DNA from: SZUA-36 sp963704855
Lineage (GTDB): Bacteria; Pseudomonadota; Gammaproteobacteria; Xanthomonadales; SZUA-36
Direction of reading: 5' to 3'
Length of the DNA stretch: 64,000 nt
NCBI GenBank assembly: GCA_963704855.1
Contig: CAVPHY010000028.1
Span: 372,001 to 436,000 of the forward strand
Numbering within the stretch: position 1 is the first letter of the stretch; each line of letters starts with the position of its first letter. This document shows positions 9,822 to 19,104 of the stretch, one piece after another. The notes beneath the pieces are model-generated. The model made no database searches. It saw nothing but the letters and a program-made list of their open reading frames with translations, and was not told where the DNA came from. The position numbers and the translations under genes are program-made.

Positions 9822-10877
9822 GTGTTCGAAACACCCCAATGGCCTTATTTTCTGGGTGCGCCACAGGCGCAGGGGCTCATCCGCAGCAGCGTGGATGATT
9901 TCATTGTTGAAGAAATTCCGAGGGTCAAACCCGCAGGCGAAGGTGCTCACCTGTGGCTGTGGGTGGAAAAACGCTCCGCCAACACCGATTGGGTAGCCAA
10001 GGAGTTAGCGCGGGTAACTGATACTGTGCCTCGTGATGTCGGTTACGCCGGCCTCAAAGACCGTCACGCGATAACCCGCCAGTGGTTCTCCCTGCCGGCC
10101 GCCACCACCACCGGGGAAAACCTCGAGAACGCCAGTATCGAAGGCGTCACGATTCTTGAAAGCCATCGCCACACCCGCAAGCTGAAACGCGGCACTCTCG
10201 ATGGCAACCGCTTCCATCTGAAAATCCGCCAGTTCAGGGGTGATGAGGAGGAAACCGACCGGCGCCTGCAGCAAATCCGCGCGAGGGGTGTTCCCAATTA
10301 TTTCGGACCGCAGCGCTTTGGCCACCGCGGTCAAAATGTCGAGCAGGGCTTCCAGCAATTACAAAACAGATCCCGGATACCACGGCATAAAAGAAGTATT
10401 TTCCTTTCCGCCATACGCAGTTTTCTGTTCAACCATGTACTGGCTGAACGGGTGCGCAGGGGCAACTGGAGCACCATCATCGATGGCGACCTGGCGATGC
10501 TGGATGGTACCCAGTCCATATTCCCCTGTGAAAAGCCCGATGCAGATATTGAAGAGCGTGTAAGACGCCTCGATATACACCCCACGGGGCCCATGCCCGG
10601 CGAGGATGGCACACAGCCGACCGGGTTGGCTGCGGAGCTGGAGCAAACGGTGTTGCAGAACTGGCCTCTGCTGATCGAGGTATTGAAGGCGCAGCGTGTT
10701 CAGGCCAGCCGCAGGGCATTGCGTTTGTACCCCGCCGAACTGGAATGGAGTTTTGATGGCGACAGCCTCGCCCTGGTCTTCGCATTGCCGCCGGGAACCT
10801 ACGCCACCACCGTTTTAAGGGAAATCCTCGTTTTTGCCGATGCGCACCGAAGCCGGGATTCAGAGAATATTGGATAG
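9822..10877 (+). CDS. truD: tRNA pseudouridine(13) synthase
   Basis: Isomerises U13 of tRNA to pseudouridine. 351 residues from a GTG at 9822, one base after the ispF stop. The catalytic Asp80 lies in GYAGLKDRHA, at the same residue number as in the E. coli enzyme. NYFGPQRFG is the second family motif, followed by the TRUD insertion domain and a C-terminal LPPGTYATTVLREIL. In many gammaproteobacteria truD is followed by surE and pcm; here it is followed by an FHA protein and then an accessory block, so synteny breaks at this point. Confidence 0.96.
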   Translation: MFETPQWPYFLGAPQAQGLIRSSVDDFIVEEIPRVKPAGEGAHLWLWVEKRSANTDWVAKELARVTDTVPRDVGYAGLKDRHAITRQWFSLPAATTTGENLENASIEGVTILESHRHTRKLKRGTLDGNRFHLKIRQFRGDEEETDRRLQQIRARGVPNYFGPQRFGHRGQNVEQGFQQLQNRSRIPRHKRSIFLSAIRSFLFNHVLAERVRRGNWSTIIDGDLAMLDGTQSIFPCEKPDADIEERVRRLDIHPTGPMPGEDGTQPTGLAAELEQTVLQNWPLLIEVLKAQRVQASRRALRLYPAELEWSFDGDSLALVFALPPGTYATTVLREILVFADAHRSRDSENIG

Positions 10878-10883
10878 CAGGGT

Positions 10884-11339
10884 ATGAGTCATTACAAGCT
10901 GAAAGGCACCTCCGGAAGCGTGATCAACCGGTCTTTCCCGTTCGCGGAATCAATCGTGCTGGGTTCATCCGCTGACTGCGATATTCAACTGGACGAACCG
11001 GGCGTCGCCCCCAGGCACGCTGAAATCCGCCTGCTGGATGGTAAGTCATTGCAACTGATAGACCTGGGTACCAAGACCGGCACACTGCTCAACGGTGAAC
11101 CCGTGACCGAAACAATGCTGGGCTCCGGTGATGAGATCCGTATCGGCACCTGCCGCTGGATGTTACAGGCACCGGGTCTGCGCCCCGAACGTATATTGAC
11201 CGCCGAGGTGGTCAGCAAACCGGTACGCCGCTGGCCACGCGTCCTGCTCTGGACGGGCCTGGCGACTGCTGCAGCAGCGGTGGCAGTGGTGAAATTCAAA
11301 CCGGAGTGGCTCGAGTACCTGCGCTCCTTGATTCAGTAA
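10884..11339 (+). CDS. FHA-domain protein with C-terminal membrane helix
   Basis: 151-residue protein with a forkhead-associated domain, which binds phosphothreonine peptides. FHA hallmarks in order are VLGSSADCDIQL (strand with Gly-Ser), APRHAEI (the Arg-His pair; the usual Ser before Arg is Pro here), LGTKTGTLLNG, and DEIRIGTCRWML. After a basic PVRRWPR segment comes one hydrophobic helix (about residues 115-135, VLLWTGLATAAAAVAVV) and a short tail, so the FHA domain is probably cytoplasmic and tail-anchored. It starts 6 bp after truD and is probably in its operon. No kinase or phosphatase partner is in the window. Its ligand is unknown. Confidence 0.78.
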   Translation: MSHYKLKGTSGSVINRSFPFAESIVLGSSADCDIQLDEPGVAPRHAEIRLLDGKSLQLIDLGTKTGTLLNGEPVTETMLGSGDEIRIGTCRWMLQAPGLRPERILTAEVVSKPVRRWPRVLLWTGLATAAAAVAVVKFKPEWLEYLRSLIQ

Positions 11340-11466
11340 AAAGCCAACACAATAAACCCGTTTGCCTGTCCGCACTTTCGGTATATACCAGCAATAGTAA
11401 TAGTCGAGAGCAAACTACCAGCATCAGGCCCACAAAGATCCGTGCAAACAGTTTCCCACTGGCCAT
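11340..11466. other. short convergent intergenic region, nothing recognised
   Basis: Gap between the FHA gene (plus) and the giant VWA gene (minus), which converge here. No stem-loop with a T-tract, no open frame of note and no repeat was seen. It marks the junction between the core biosynthetic block and the accessory minus-strand block. Confidence 0.4.
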
Positions 11467-14400
11467 TTATTTGTCCGGCGCAAAGAGCCCGCTCTCGGGC
11501 GCATACTCAACTCCGATTAATGCTTGCGGCTGCACTTGCACAGTTATGCTCGATCCCGTTGCACCCGAACCTGGCGTAATGGTGAGCTGGCCGGCTGGAA
11601 CGGTGATTTGTTCGCCCAGGGTGGCATGCCCGACAACTTCTCTGCGGCCATCCAGATAGGTTCGTGTGATGTCGAATCGGGGTCGCAGTGCCTCTGCAAT
11701 AGAGCGTTCCAGGGCTTCGGCCCCGTTGGCATCGAAGTAGGTGCCACCGCCGACTTCGGCCCAAGCCGCAAATGTCTCCGCCAGGGCCGCGTCGTCGATG
11801 GCGAAACCCACGATGTTTACGCGGGCATCAAGTCCTGAAGCTCGTAACTCAGCAATGGCTGCTTCCGGATCACCTTCGCAGGTCTCCTCACCATCGGTAA
11901 CCAACACCACCACGCGGGGTGGATGGGTGTCTGCAAGATCGCTGACCGCCGCGCGCAGGCTATCCGCAATCGCGGTTTTCGCGAGGTTCACTGCGGGTAC
12001 TCCGGCGATCGCTTTGGCGGCAGCTGCCCGGTCAAGAGGGCCCAAAGTTATAACCAGTTCCGAAAGGCAGGCGTCTTCTTGTAAACCAAAGGCGCGAAAG
12101 GCGAACGGAGTGCCTTCCGGCAATGTGTTGGTTACCAGGTCTGTCAGGGCGTCATGGGCGATGTCGATGCGGCGCCGGCCTTCCATTCGTTGCAGCATGG
12201 ACCCTGATGCGTCGAGGATCAGCTCAACCGCACCAACAGCAGATGAAGCATCCGTGGCCGGTGAAATGGTCAGGCTGGCTTCGCCTTCAACTTCGACCAG
12301 TACTTCCAGGGTGGCGGTCAAGCCGTAGCCCTTAGGGGCGAGGAACAGCGAGTTAGCTAACTCGAGACTGTCTGCAAGACCCAGTGGACCAATTACACGC
12401 TGATAGAGGCCGCCATTCACATTCGCCCAGTCCATCATAACGGCAGCATTTTCACGGCTGTTGGAGTCCACAGACAAGGAAACCACGCGCGGCATGGCCT
12501 CGAGCAGTGCTGGCCATAGATCCGGGTTCATTCCGGTTTCCGCATCGGTCATGATGACTATCCCACGAGCACCACGTCGCCCGATCAGGCCTTCTGAGGC
12601 TATCTGCATCGCCGCCTCTGAAGCGCTGGATTGCTCTTCAGGCAAGTTCCGCAATACGGGCTCAAGAACCTCGGGGGACTCAGCCCATTCGTCCAGCAGG
12701 AAGCCCTTCGGCCCAAACGGCAGCAATTGCAGTGCATCCCGGCCTGGCTGCAATGAACGCCCCCAGGTGCGCACTGCCGCGACGGTGCGGGGAATATATT
12801 GCCCGACACTGCCTGAAGTATCCCAGGAAATCACCACTGAGCGTGGAGGTTCGTAAATGCGCAAGGCGTATTCACCCGGTGTCAGTACGGCTTCGAGCAC
12901 CTTTTCACCGCCGGCTGATTTAAGCGGCACTGGCACGCCCTGGGCATTTGTAAGTTCGGCCACCACCATCGGACGCGTGCTCTCGAACTCCAGTCGGAGT
13001 CCATGTGGCCGGCCCTCTGGTACCTGCAAGAGCCACCAGTCTTCGTTTCGTTCGATGACGACTGATGACTGGATAGGTGTTGCCATTGGCAGGTTGACCG
13101 CGGTTTCACGGTTTGGTCCTCCGATCGGCGCAACCGGCACTGGAGGTTGAATCTGATTCGCCGCCTCATATGCGGCACGGGGCTGGTCGTCTTCCCAGAG
13201 ACCCAGTACGGAAGTTCCAGGCACTTCAATGGCTTCGATGGCATCAGGTCCAAAGCGGCTCTCCTTCGGGGTTGTCGCGAAGCTGAAGCGAAGGTATCGC
13301 GCCCAAACGGGCGGATCGAAGGCCAATGTGGAGCGGTCTTCGCCAAGCGGAGGCGCCTGCAAGTGTCCCAATGCTGTCCAGGGACCGTCAGGGCCAACCA
13401 CACTAGACTCTAGCTTTGTTTCAGCGATGCGCGCGGTGTCATCAGGGTCACCGACCCAGTTCAGGGCTTGCAGCAGTGCAGCACGATTCTGGTGAAAAGC
13501 GACCGTGGCCTGGAGTACCGGGGCTCTGCTGGACCAGCCAGGGTTTGAGGCTGATGGATCGCCAATTAACAGGCCATTGTTCCAACTACCGGTGAAATTG
13601 TGATTGGCCCATACCACGTGTCCGCCCAGATCGGGATCTGCTGCGTTGATTGGCGGCAATCCGTCAGGGTGTGAGCCAGGCACCGCTATGGCCTGGATTT
13701 CCTGCACCCAGGTCTGGTTACACTCGGAGTTACAGCGAGGGAACACGAAACGCAGGCGGTCTGTGTTCACAGCTTGTTCAAACACAACGAACTGTGGCGA
13801 ATGAATCGACTTGAGTACGCTGGTTGCAATGCGTTGCCAGCCAGATTCGCCGTCGGGTATGTACACCTCGACTTCCGCTGGCCAACTTCCCTGCCCACCG
13901 GTGCTGCGTAACTGCACCATCACCCCGGCAAGATCTGCGCTCGCAGCCAGGCGAAAGGTAATGCCTTCCAGCGGCAGGTTGATACTGGCAATATGCGGCG
14001 CAATGCCATCATGCAGACCTGATTCCGTCTTTTGCATCTTTTCGTCTGGTGACTTGCCGCCCCAGTCGATCAGCCTGGCACCCAGGCCATAATGCAGCAC
14101 GTTCAATCCGCCACGCAAAGCTTGCGGGGCTTCCCAGTGGGTAAATGGCTGCAGCGGAACGGCGTTCGGTGAAATGCTCAACTCAGAAAGAACGGCGTTA
14201 AACGCGGCACCGGAATCTGCACGAACGACCAGGCTGGGTGACAGCGAGGGAACCAGCCAGGGCGGGGCCGAGATTTCGGCAGTTAGCGTTTTTGCAGTCC
14301 CCGGAGCGAGGTTCATCACCCCTTCCTCAGCCGCTACTTGCCAGCCTTCTCCGGTGATGTCAAAAGACACGGTAACCGGCAGCATTGCTTCAGCCTCGCT

Positions 14401-17151
14401 GTGGATGGTCACCTGCACGGTAAACCGTTGTCCAGCTTCACTGAAGGCGGCCAATTCGGGCACCGCCTCAATAGAAATTGTAACTGGCAGGTCGCCTTCA
14501 GCTTGCATATCCGGCGTTTCGCGATTGATCAGTGCTTCCAACCCAAGCGGTGGTGGTTTGCTTGCTTTTGCCGAATCAACAACGCCATCGTTGGCCGCGG
14601 TGTCAAACACTCGAAACTCCGCTGGCGGCCCCATATCTGTGGGACGAGGCAGGTCATCGACAGCATAAAGTGTGCACTCGATATCAAACGGCAGTTCAGC
14701 CCCGTCAAGTCGAGTCGCGTAAGTCCGGCTCAGCACGATCTTGGGTTCAGTTTCTGACAGGATTGGACTCAGGTCACCCAGCAGATCTCGAGTGGGTGTC
14801 TTTGCGCCGGTCGTGCTCCAGACCCGCGAACCGGGTTCTAGTGTTGCACCGTTTCCATCACGGCAACTTACGAAGGCTATTTCGCCGTCCACCAAATCGA
14901 GGGCAAAGCGCGGTTCCGGACCCTCGGCGTTTATGGTCGCCCGCCGGGTTTCACCGCGCATAAGGGGAACCGTCAGCTCACCATCGTGTGACGATTCCAG
15001 GTCATTTAACGAGCCCGGGGTAACCGCTGGTGGCGCTACAATTGGCGCGAAGCGCATGGAGCAATCGTAGGGAATCTTCCACTCTGTACCGTCCATTTCG
15101 AGGCGCACGGCACCACCCAGTTCTGGCCCATAGGAGAAAATGGCAATGCCTTGTGTGACATCGGCGACCGTACTTGCATCGGACCAGTGGTACAGTCTCC
15201 AACGGCCGGTACTCCTTTGCGAAGCACTATTGCAAATCAACGCCGCCTGGCCTTCTCCCTGGGGCACTGGGATGAATATCTGGTCGGCTTCATCGAATCC
15301 GCCCACCGAGCCCGCATAGTCGCCATCGCTGGGCAGCTTGGTGGCATCAAGGGGATCATCGTCCGGTTCGCTGCCGGCAAGCGTGGCGAGCCGGTTAACA
15401 CTGACTTCATAGTTTTCCTGGATTGTCGGGTCCTGAGCGCGCACCGCCAAAGCCCAGTCCCCTGCGGGCAGGTTGGCTTGGTAAGTGTAAGCAGGGTCGC
15501 CTGGTTCGAACACTATTCGGTTACCATGCTGTTGATTGCCCCGATACAGTTTGACATCCATACGACCATCCCCGGCCGGCTGGATTTTGATTTCAATCGA
15601 ACTGGCCGCATCGAGACGGAAGAGGTAATAATCGAGGTCACTTTGTTCGTGAAATCCACCCCGAACACCTGATCCGAACGCAAGGCGCTGCCCGTCAGCA
15701 GCATTGTTGTTGGGTTCGCCCTCAAAATCAGAAGGCCTTGGCCCCAGGTCCATCACACGCAACATGTACTCGCCCTCGGCCCGTACGGTGACAAGATACT
15801 TTCCCGGTGTGAGCGCCAGCGCGTCCACCGTTGAGCGTCTGCCCGAAGCCCTGATATCGGCAATTGTGCCATCGCTATCCGTGAGTTTTATACGCTGCGC
15901 ATCGACTGTAAATACTCGCCAGAGATGCCCGGCTTTATCGTCAGGTACCAAAAATTGGTAGACGTCCATGTCGTCAGAGGTTGCGTTAGCGGATACCCGC
16001 AACGAATCAGGCAGGGGCATGGCATTGGCAGGCGTATCGTTCGGCTCCACTTCCCGGTTCGGGCGCGGTGGCGCAACGTCGCTTAGCAGGACGGAATAAG
16101 GCAATGGCGTGTCCGCTGCATCCTCGCGCTTCAGTTCCAGCAGGTACCGGCCCTGGGTCAATGCGAGCGCATCCTCTTTGAACCCCAGGGTGTCAGCCTT
16201 TCGGTTTAACAGGAGTGTTTCCTTATTGTCAGAACTGCGCAAGAGTTGAAGCGAAAACTGACCGCTGTTTTCCACCGCTATCGACAAATCGAGATGCATG
16301 TCGGCCTGGAGTTTGAAGACCAGCCGGTCGCGGTCTCCCTTCAACAGGTGTCCGCTGAAACTTACCCCCACATCGAGGTTATTCGGGTTGTCCAAATTGG
16401 GCTCGGATTCGTCCAGATCTGTAGCTTCGGGAGCAAAGCGCACAAGGACTCTCGGAGGTGAGGAATCTTTGCCGGCCTCGGTTCTAAACCACATTTCTGA
16501 ATCGCTGTCGCTGATCCATGGGTAAATCCCGCCAATGGGTACGGCCATTCCACCAACTTTGGATTGGTGCGTAGCACGAACTTCTCCGATGACTTCGATC
16601 CGGTGTGTTTCCGTGGTTGTGGGGACCGTCATCCTCGCTTGATCAGTGGCGGCATACAGAGAATCACCCCCGGGAATCACCGCATTTTTTTCAGGAAATT
16701 CCGACAGGATTGGTGCCGCTTCAAGCAATGTCAGCTCCAGCGTGCCAGCACCGGCGCTGCTGCTGGCGCTGAGCAGGTACGGGTGAGTTGGTGAAAGCAA
16801 TAACGGTTTGAGGATCGGTGCCAGGGTAAGGCTTTTCGCCGTGAGATGCTGAGCCACCTTCGTCTTGCCGTCGTAACGCCCGTCAGCGGTAGGAAAGCTA
16901 CCCAGGATAAGAGCGCCGGGGTTGGACAGCGATAATTCGTACAAACCGTCGTGCTCAACTTCGATCCAAACGAAGACACCCTTGCCGAGGGCATCGCCGC
17001 CAAGTTCCAGTTTGCCTATTGCCAATTTTGGCGCTGCGTCGAGCACCGCGGCTTGCTCGGTGACGGCCTGCATTGGATCGTCACTTGCTGATTTCACTCC
17101 CCCACTCGAGGTTAGCAAGACAAAAAACGCAATTATTACGAATCGATGCAT
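11467..17151 (-). CDS. giant secreted protein with two VWA domains and PPC-like repeats
   Basis: 1894-residue exported protein of unknown function. An N-terminal signal peptide (MHRFVIIAFFVLLTSS, cleavage near KSA) is followed by three or more beta-sandwich repeats of the pre-peptidase C-terminal type, each starting with an EPN-like motif (ESEPNLDN, EVEPNDTPANAMPL, EGEPNNNAADGQRL) and containing DxDxYxF-like cores (about residues 250-600). A discoidin/F5-8-like stretch lies mid-protein. Near residue 1444 is a first VWA-type motif DTSGS with an IMTDAETG core, and near 1647 a second, complete VWA domain with the metal-site residues DASGS, a Thr in AKTAIADS and VTDGEE. VWA domains bind proteins through a divalent metal. 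It may be a surface adhesin or scaffold; no anchor or protease domain was recognised. Confidence 0.75.
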   Translation of the reverse strand: MHRFVIIAFFVLLTSSGGVKSASDDPMQAVTEQAAVLDAAPKLAIGKLELGGDALGKGVFVWIEVEHDGLYELSLSNPGALILGSFPTADGRYDGKTKVAQHLTAKSLTLAPILKPLLLSPTHPYLLSASSSAGAGTLELTLLEAAPILSEFPEKNAVIPGGDSLYAATDQARMTVPTTTETHRIEVIGEVRATHQSKVGGMAVPIGGIYPWISDSDSEMWFRTEAGKDSSPPRVLVRFAPEATDLDESEPNLDNPNNLDVGVSFSGHLLKGDRDRLVFKLQADMHLDLSIAVENSGQFSLQLLRSSDNKETLLLNRKADTLGFKEDALALTQGRYLLELKREDAADTPLPYSVLLSDVAPPRPNREVEPNDTPANAMPLPDSLRVSANATSDDMDVYQFLVPDDKAGHLWRVFTVDAQRIKLTDSDGTIADIRASGRRSTVDALALTPGKYLVTVRAEGEYMLRVMDLGPRPSDFEGEPNNNAADGQRLAFGSGVRGGFHEQSDLDYYLFRLDAASSIEIKIQPAGDGRMDVKLYRGNQQHGNRIVFEPGDPAYTYQANLPAGDWALAVRAQDPTIQENYEVSVNRLATLAGSEPDDDPLDATKLPSDGDYAGSVGGFDEADQIFIPVPQGEGQAALICNSASQRSTGRWRLYHWSDASTVADVTQGIAIFSYGPELGGAVRLEMDGTEWKIPYDCSMRFAPIVAPPAVTPGSLNDLESSHDGELTVPLMRGETRRATINAEGPEPRFALDLVDGEIAFVSCRDGNGATLEPGSRVWSTTGAKTPTRDLLGDLSPILSETEPKIVLSRTYATRLDGAELPFDIECTLYAVDDLPRPTDMGPPAEFRVFDTAANDGVVDSAKASKPPPLGLEALINRETPDMQAEGDLPVTISIEAVPELAAFSEAGQRFTVQVTIHSEAEAMLPVTVSFDITGEGWQVAAEEGVMNLAPGTAKTLTAEISAPPWLVPSLSPSLVVRADSGAAFNAVLSELSISPNAVPLQPFTHWEAPQALRGGLNVLHYGLGARLIDWGGKSPDEKMQKTESGLHDGIAPHIASINLPLEGITFRLAASADLAGVMVQLRSTGGQGSWPAEVEVYIPDGESGWQRIATSVLKSIHSPQFVVFEQAVNTDRLRFVFPRCNSECNQTWVQEIQAIAVPGSHPDGLPPINAADPDLGGHVVWANHNFTGSWNNGLLIGDPSASNPGWSSRAPVLQATVAFHQNRAALLQALNWVGDPDDTARIAETKLESSVVGPDGPWTALGHLQAPPLGEDRSTLAFDPPVWARYLRFSFATTPKESRFGPDAIEAIEVPGTSVLGLWEDDQPRAAYEAANQIQPPVPVAPIGGPNRETAVNLPMATPIQSSVVIERNEDWWLLQVPEGRPHGLRLEFESTRPMVVAELTNAQGVPVPLKSAGGEKVLEAVLTPGEYALRIYEPPRSVVISWDTSGSVGQYIPRTVAAVRTWGRSLQPGRDALQLLPFGPKGFLLDEWAESPEVLEPVLRNLPEEQSSASEAAMQIASEGLIGRRGARGIVIMTDAETGMNPDLWPALLEAMPRVVSLSVDSNSRENAAVMMDWANVNGGLYQRVIGPLGLADSLELANSLFLAPKGYGLTATLEVLVEVEGEASLTISPATDASSAVGAVELILDASGSMLQRMEGRRRIDIAHDALTDLVTNTLPEGTPFAFRAFGLQEDACLSELVITLGPLDRAAAAKAIAGVPAVNLAKTAIADSLRAAVSDLADTHPPRVVVLVTDGEETCEGDPEAAIAELRASGLDARVNIVGFAIDDAALAETFAAWAEVGGGTYFDANGAEALERSIAEALRPRFDITRTYLDGRREVVGHATLGEQITVPAGQLTITPGSGATGSSITVQVQPQALIGVEYAPESGLFAPDK

Positions 17152-17265
17152 GACTTAAGCCTAGCACAAAGCTAGTGTCGTTCCAGTTGAAGCGGTTAAG
17201 GACCTTGCTCAAAAAGTGGGGTTGATAATTGCCTCAGATAAAGATGTCCGGTTTCAATAATTTTC

Positions 17266-17300
17266 GTGGCTGTCCGCGCTTTCATGGTCCGCGCTTTCAG
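17266..17300 (+). repeat. GTGGCTGTCC block related to the array upstream of the transposase
   Basis: The block reads GTGGCTGTCCGCGCTTTCAT, followed by two shortened copies GGTCCGCGCTTTCA and AGTCCGCGC. It closely resembles the GATGTGGCTGTCCATGCTTTT units at 18920-19086, so related repeats occur on both sides of the transposase gene. Confidence 0.65.
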
Positions 17301-17340
17301 TCCGCGCATTCGCTTTCATAAAATCCAAATTACCAACCGC

Positions 17341-17361
17341 ACTTCATGCGGTCCGAGGTCC
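17341..17361 (+). repeat. 21-bp direct repeat, left copy
   Basis: The 20-base core ACTTCATGCGGTCCGAGGTC plus one following C occurs here and again at 19615-19635 in the same orientation. The flanks differ on both sides. The two copies bracket the transposase, all three dense repeat arrays and the DUF4124 gene (about 2.3 kb). Confidence 0.85.
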
Positions 17362-17363
17362 TG

Positions 17364-17541
17364 GACGAGGCCGGACACCCAAGACGAGGCGACAGACGAG
17401 GCCGGACACCCACAGCGGACGAGGCCGGACACCCGCGACGAGGCCGGACACCCAGACGAGGCCGGACACCCGAGACGAGGCCGGACACCCTGGACGAGGC
17501 CGGACACCCAATCCGTTCAGAACAGACGAGGCCGGACACCC
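17364..17541 (+). repeat. array of eight 17-bp units (GACGAGGCCGGACACCC)
   Basis: Exact copies of GACGAGGCCGGACACCC start at 17364, 17395, 17418, 17437, 17455, 17474, 17493 and 17525, separated by 1 to 15 bp; a truncated GACGAGGCGACAG lies at 17383. The last unit continues as GGACACCCATATCTT, matching the small array at 19544-19600. The core GGACACCCA also matches the reverse complement of the 18920-19086 units (GGACAGCCACATC), so the arrays belong to one family. Confidence 0.92.
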
Positions 17542-17888
17542 ATATCTTACCCAGAGAACTTCGACGCTTCTATTGCCTGGTTAACGGGGCGAGACCGTGG
17601 GGCGAGACCGGACACCGGGGAGACCGGACACCCACTCCTTTTAAACGGGGCGAGACCGGACACCGACACCTGGCGAGGCGAGACCGGACACCCACATCCT
17701 TTTAGAACTGTTGAAGTTCAATAAACTCACTTGATGGCCATATCCAAGTCTGATGCTTAATAGACGCATCGAAAACCTGTGAACAAGTTCGAAAAGCTTG
17801 AGTATGTGAAAATTTCTGTTGAGAATTGGCTGGATTCAGCCTGCGTCGACTAGCTTGGAATCACCTGATTTTCAGATTAGGAGTTTTG

Positions 17889-18848
17889 CTATGCTCTTTC
17901 GGGGTAGAGTTGTCGCCCAAGGACATGCCCCTTGATGAACTTCCGCCCTACCGAGCGCGCAAAAGCCTTCAGAGCACTTGCTGGCCCCAGTGCGCTCAAT
18001 GATGGAATGTCGTCTTTTGCAAGATAGTCCAACACCGGTGAAGCATCCATCCTAAGCCTGGTAAGAATCGGAGGTGCATTTGCTGGAATATAACCCCGTT
18101 TATTGTGTTTGATCTCCCGACCACCCCAATCCACCAGTTCAAGATAGTCCTTGAGGCTGCATGGAATGGTATTTTCGCGCTGTTCACCGAATCCCTCCAG
18201 GCATTCACCTTCCGGCCGTTCGATACGTTCCTGGACCGACGTGTAATCCGATTGCTCCGGTGTCCTGGCCATCCCAGCCCTGATGGGGTTGAGATCCACA
18301 TAGGCCATGCACGCCAGCAGTGCGCTCTCATCCAAAAGCGCCTGGGATTTGAAACGACCCTCCCAGAACCTGCCGGTACAATGTTCTTCCGCATTGGCCA
18401 TACGGGCAATCGGTTCATTGATACAGCGCATGAACCAGGACAGGTCACAGAGCCGCTCACGCCAGATTGCTAACAGTTCATTTACACCCTTGAGTTTATT
18501 GCTATTCAGGTCCGTGTTCATCACGTATTGCTGCATCAAACGATTGCCGGGGAAAACCTGCATCCAGCGCCGGATGATTTCTTCATCCGGCCACTGGTTA
18601 ACCCGATCAGCATCGATTTTGACGATGATGTGGTAGTGGTTGCTCATGATGGCATAGGCATAGAGATCGATCGCGAATATCGAACACAGCAGCTTGATAC
18701 GGTCGACGATCCACTGTCGGCGATGAGCGAAGTCAAAACCGGTAGCGGGGTCGGAACCACACAGATAGGCCCGCCTGACGCAGCGGGATACGCAGTGATA
18801 GTAAGGCGTGCATTCAACTGAAACCTGGCGGTATCTGGGTTTTGGCAT
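17889..18848 (-). CDS. REP-associated-type Y1 (HUH) transposase, full length
   Basis: 319-residue single-stranded-DNA transposase of the IS200-like Y1 superfamily, in the RAYT-like branch found singly next to short repeats. The N-terminal TPYYHCVSRCVRRAYLCG and the metal-binding HUH motif in YAIMSNHYHIIVKID (His-Tyr-His) are intact; GRFWEGRFKSQALLDE and ACMAYVDLNPIRAGM are further family motifs. The length is normal and there are no internal stops, so it may be active. It starts at ATG 18848 with no gene upstream in operon spacing. It is surrounded by repeat arrays on both sides, which are plausible substrates or relics of its activity. Such enzymes are thought to mobilise or maintain REP-like elements. 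Confidence 0.88.
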   Translation of the reverse strand: MPKPRYRQVSVECTPYYHCVSRCVRRAYLCGSDPATGFDFAHRRQWIVDRIKLLCSIFAIDLYAYAIMSNHYHIIVKIDADRVNQWPDEEIIRRWMQVFPGNRLMQQYVMNTDLNSNKLKGVNELLAIWRERLCDLSWFMRCINEPIARMANAEEHCTGRFWEGRFKSQALLDESALLACMAYVDLNPIRAGMARTPEQSDYTSVQERIERPEGECLEGFGEQRENTIPCSLKDYLELVDWGGREIKHNKRGYIPANAPPILTRLRMDASPVLDYLAKDDIPSLSALGPASALKAFARSVGRKFIKGHVLGRQLYPERA

Positions 18849-18919
18849 GGGTTCAGTTTAGGCAATAAACCACGCCGGCAGAATGGCAAATGGCGACAGG
18901 TTTTGTAGGTTTTGGATTA

Positions 18920-19086
18920 GATGTGGCTGTCCATGCTTTTGGTCCATGCTTTTGGATTAGATGTGGCTGTCCATGCTTTTCGGATGTGGCTGTCCATGCT
19001 TTTCTAGGTTTTGGATTAGATGTGGCTGTCCATGCTTTTCGGATGTGGCTGTCCATGCTTTTCTTGATGTGGCTGTCCATGCTTTT
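18920..19086 (+). repeat. array of six 21-bp units (GATGTGGCTGTCCATGCTTTT)
   Basis: Six exact units start at 18920, 18960, 18983, 19019, 19042 and 19066, with a partial copy GGTCCATGCTTTT at 18941. The spacers are 2 to 19 bp, some containing GGTTTTGGATTA. The array lies immediately upstream of the transposase start. The reverse complement contains GGACAGCCACATC, close to the core of the other arrays, so this array is inverted relative to them. Translations of the array in several frames (for example repeated KAWTATS) are not genes. Confidence 0.92.
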
Positions 19087-19104
19087 CATGCCTTTATTGC
19101 CTGC

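Larger units (their letters stand above)
17152..17888. repeat. repeat-rich intergenic region downstream of the transposase
   Basis: 737 bp without a credible gene. It holds a GTGGCTGTCC-type block at 17266-17300, the 21-bp direct repeat at 17341-17361, eight exact 17-bp units (next entries), and diverged copies with GAGACCGGACACC spread over about 17600-17700. Open frames here in several phases are only translations of the repeats. The last 160 bp before the transposase stop show nothing recognisable. Confidence 0.8.

Noticed and set aside
17364..17541. Repeat array that could be taken for a CRISPR
   Set aside because: Units are only 17 bp, spacers are 1-15 bp and variable, and no cas genes are in the window.
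17266..17724. 152-residue open frame and others across the repeats
   Set aside because: They are translations of repeat units in several frames, with no ribosome site or domain.
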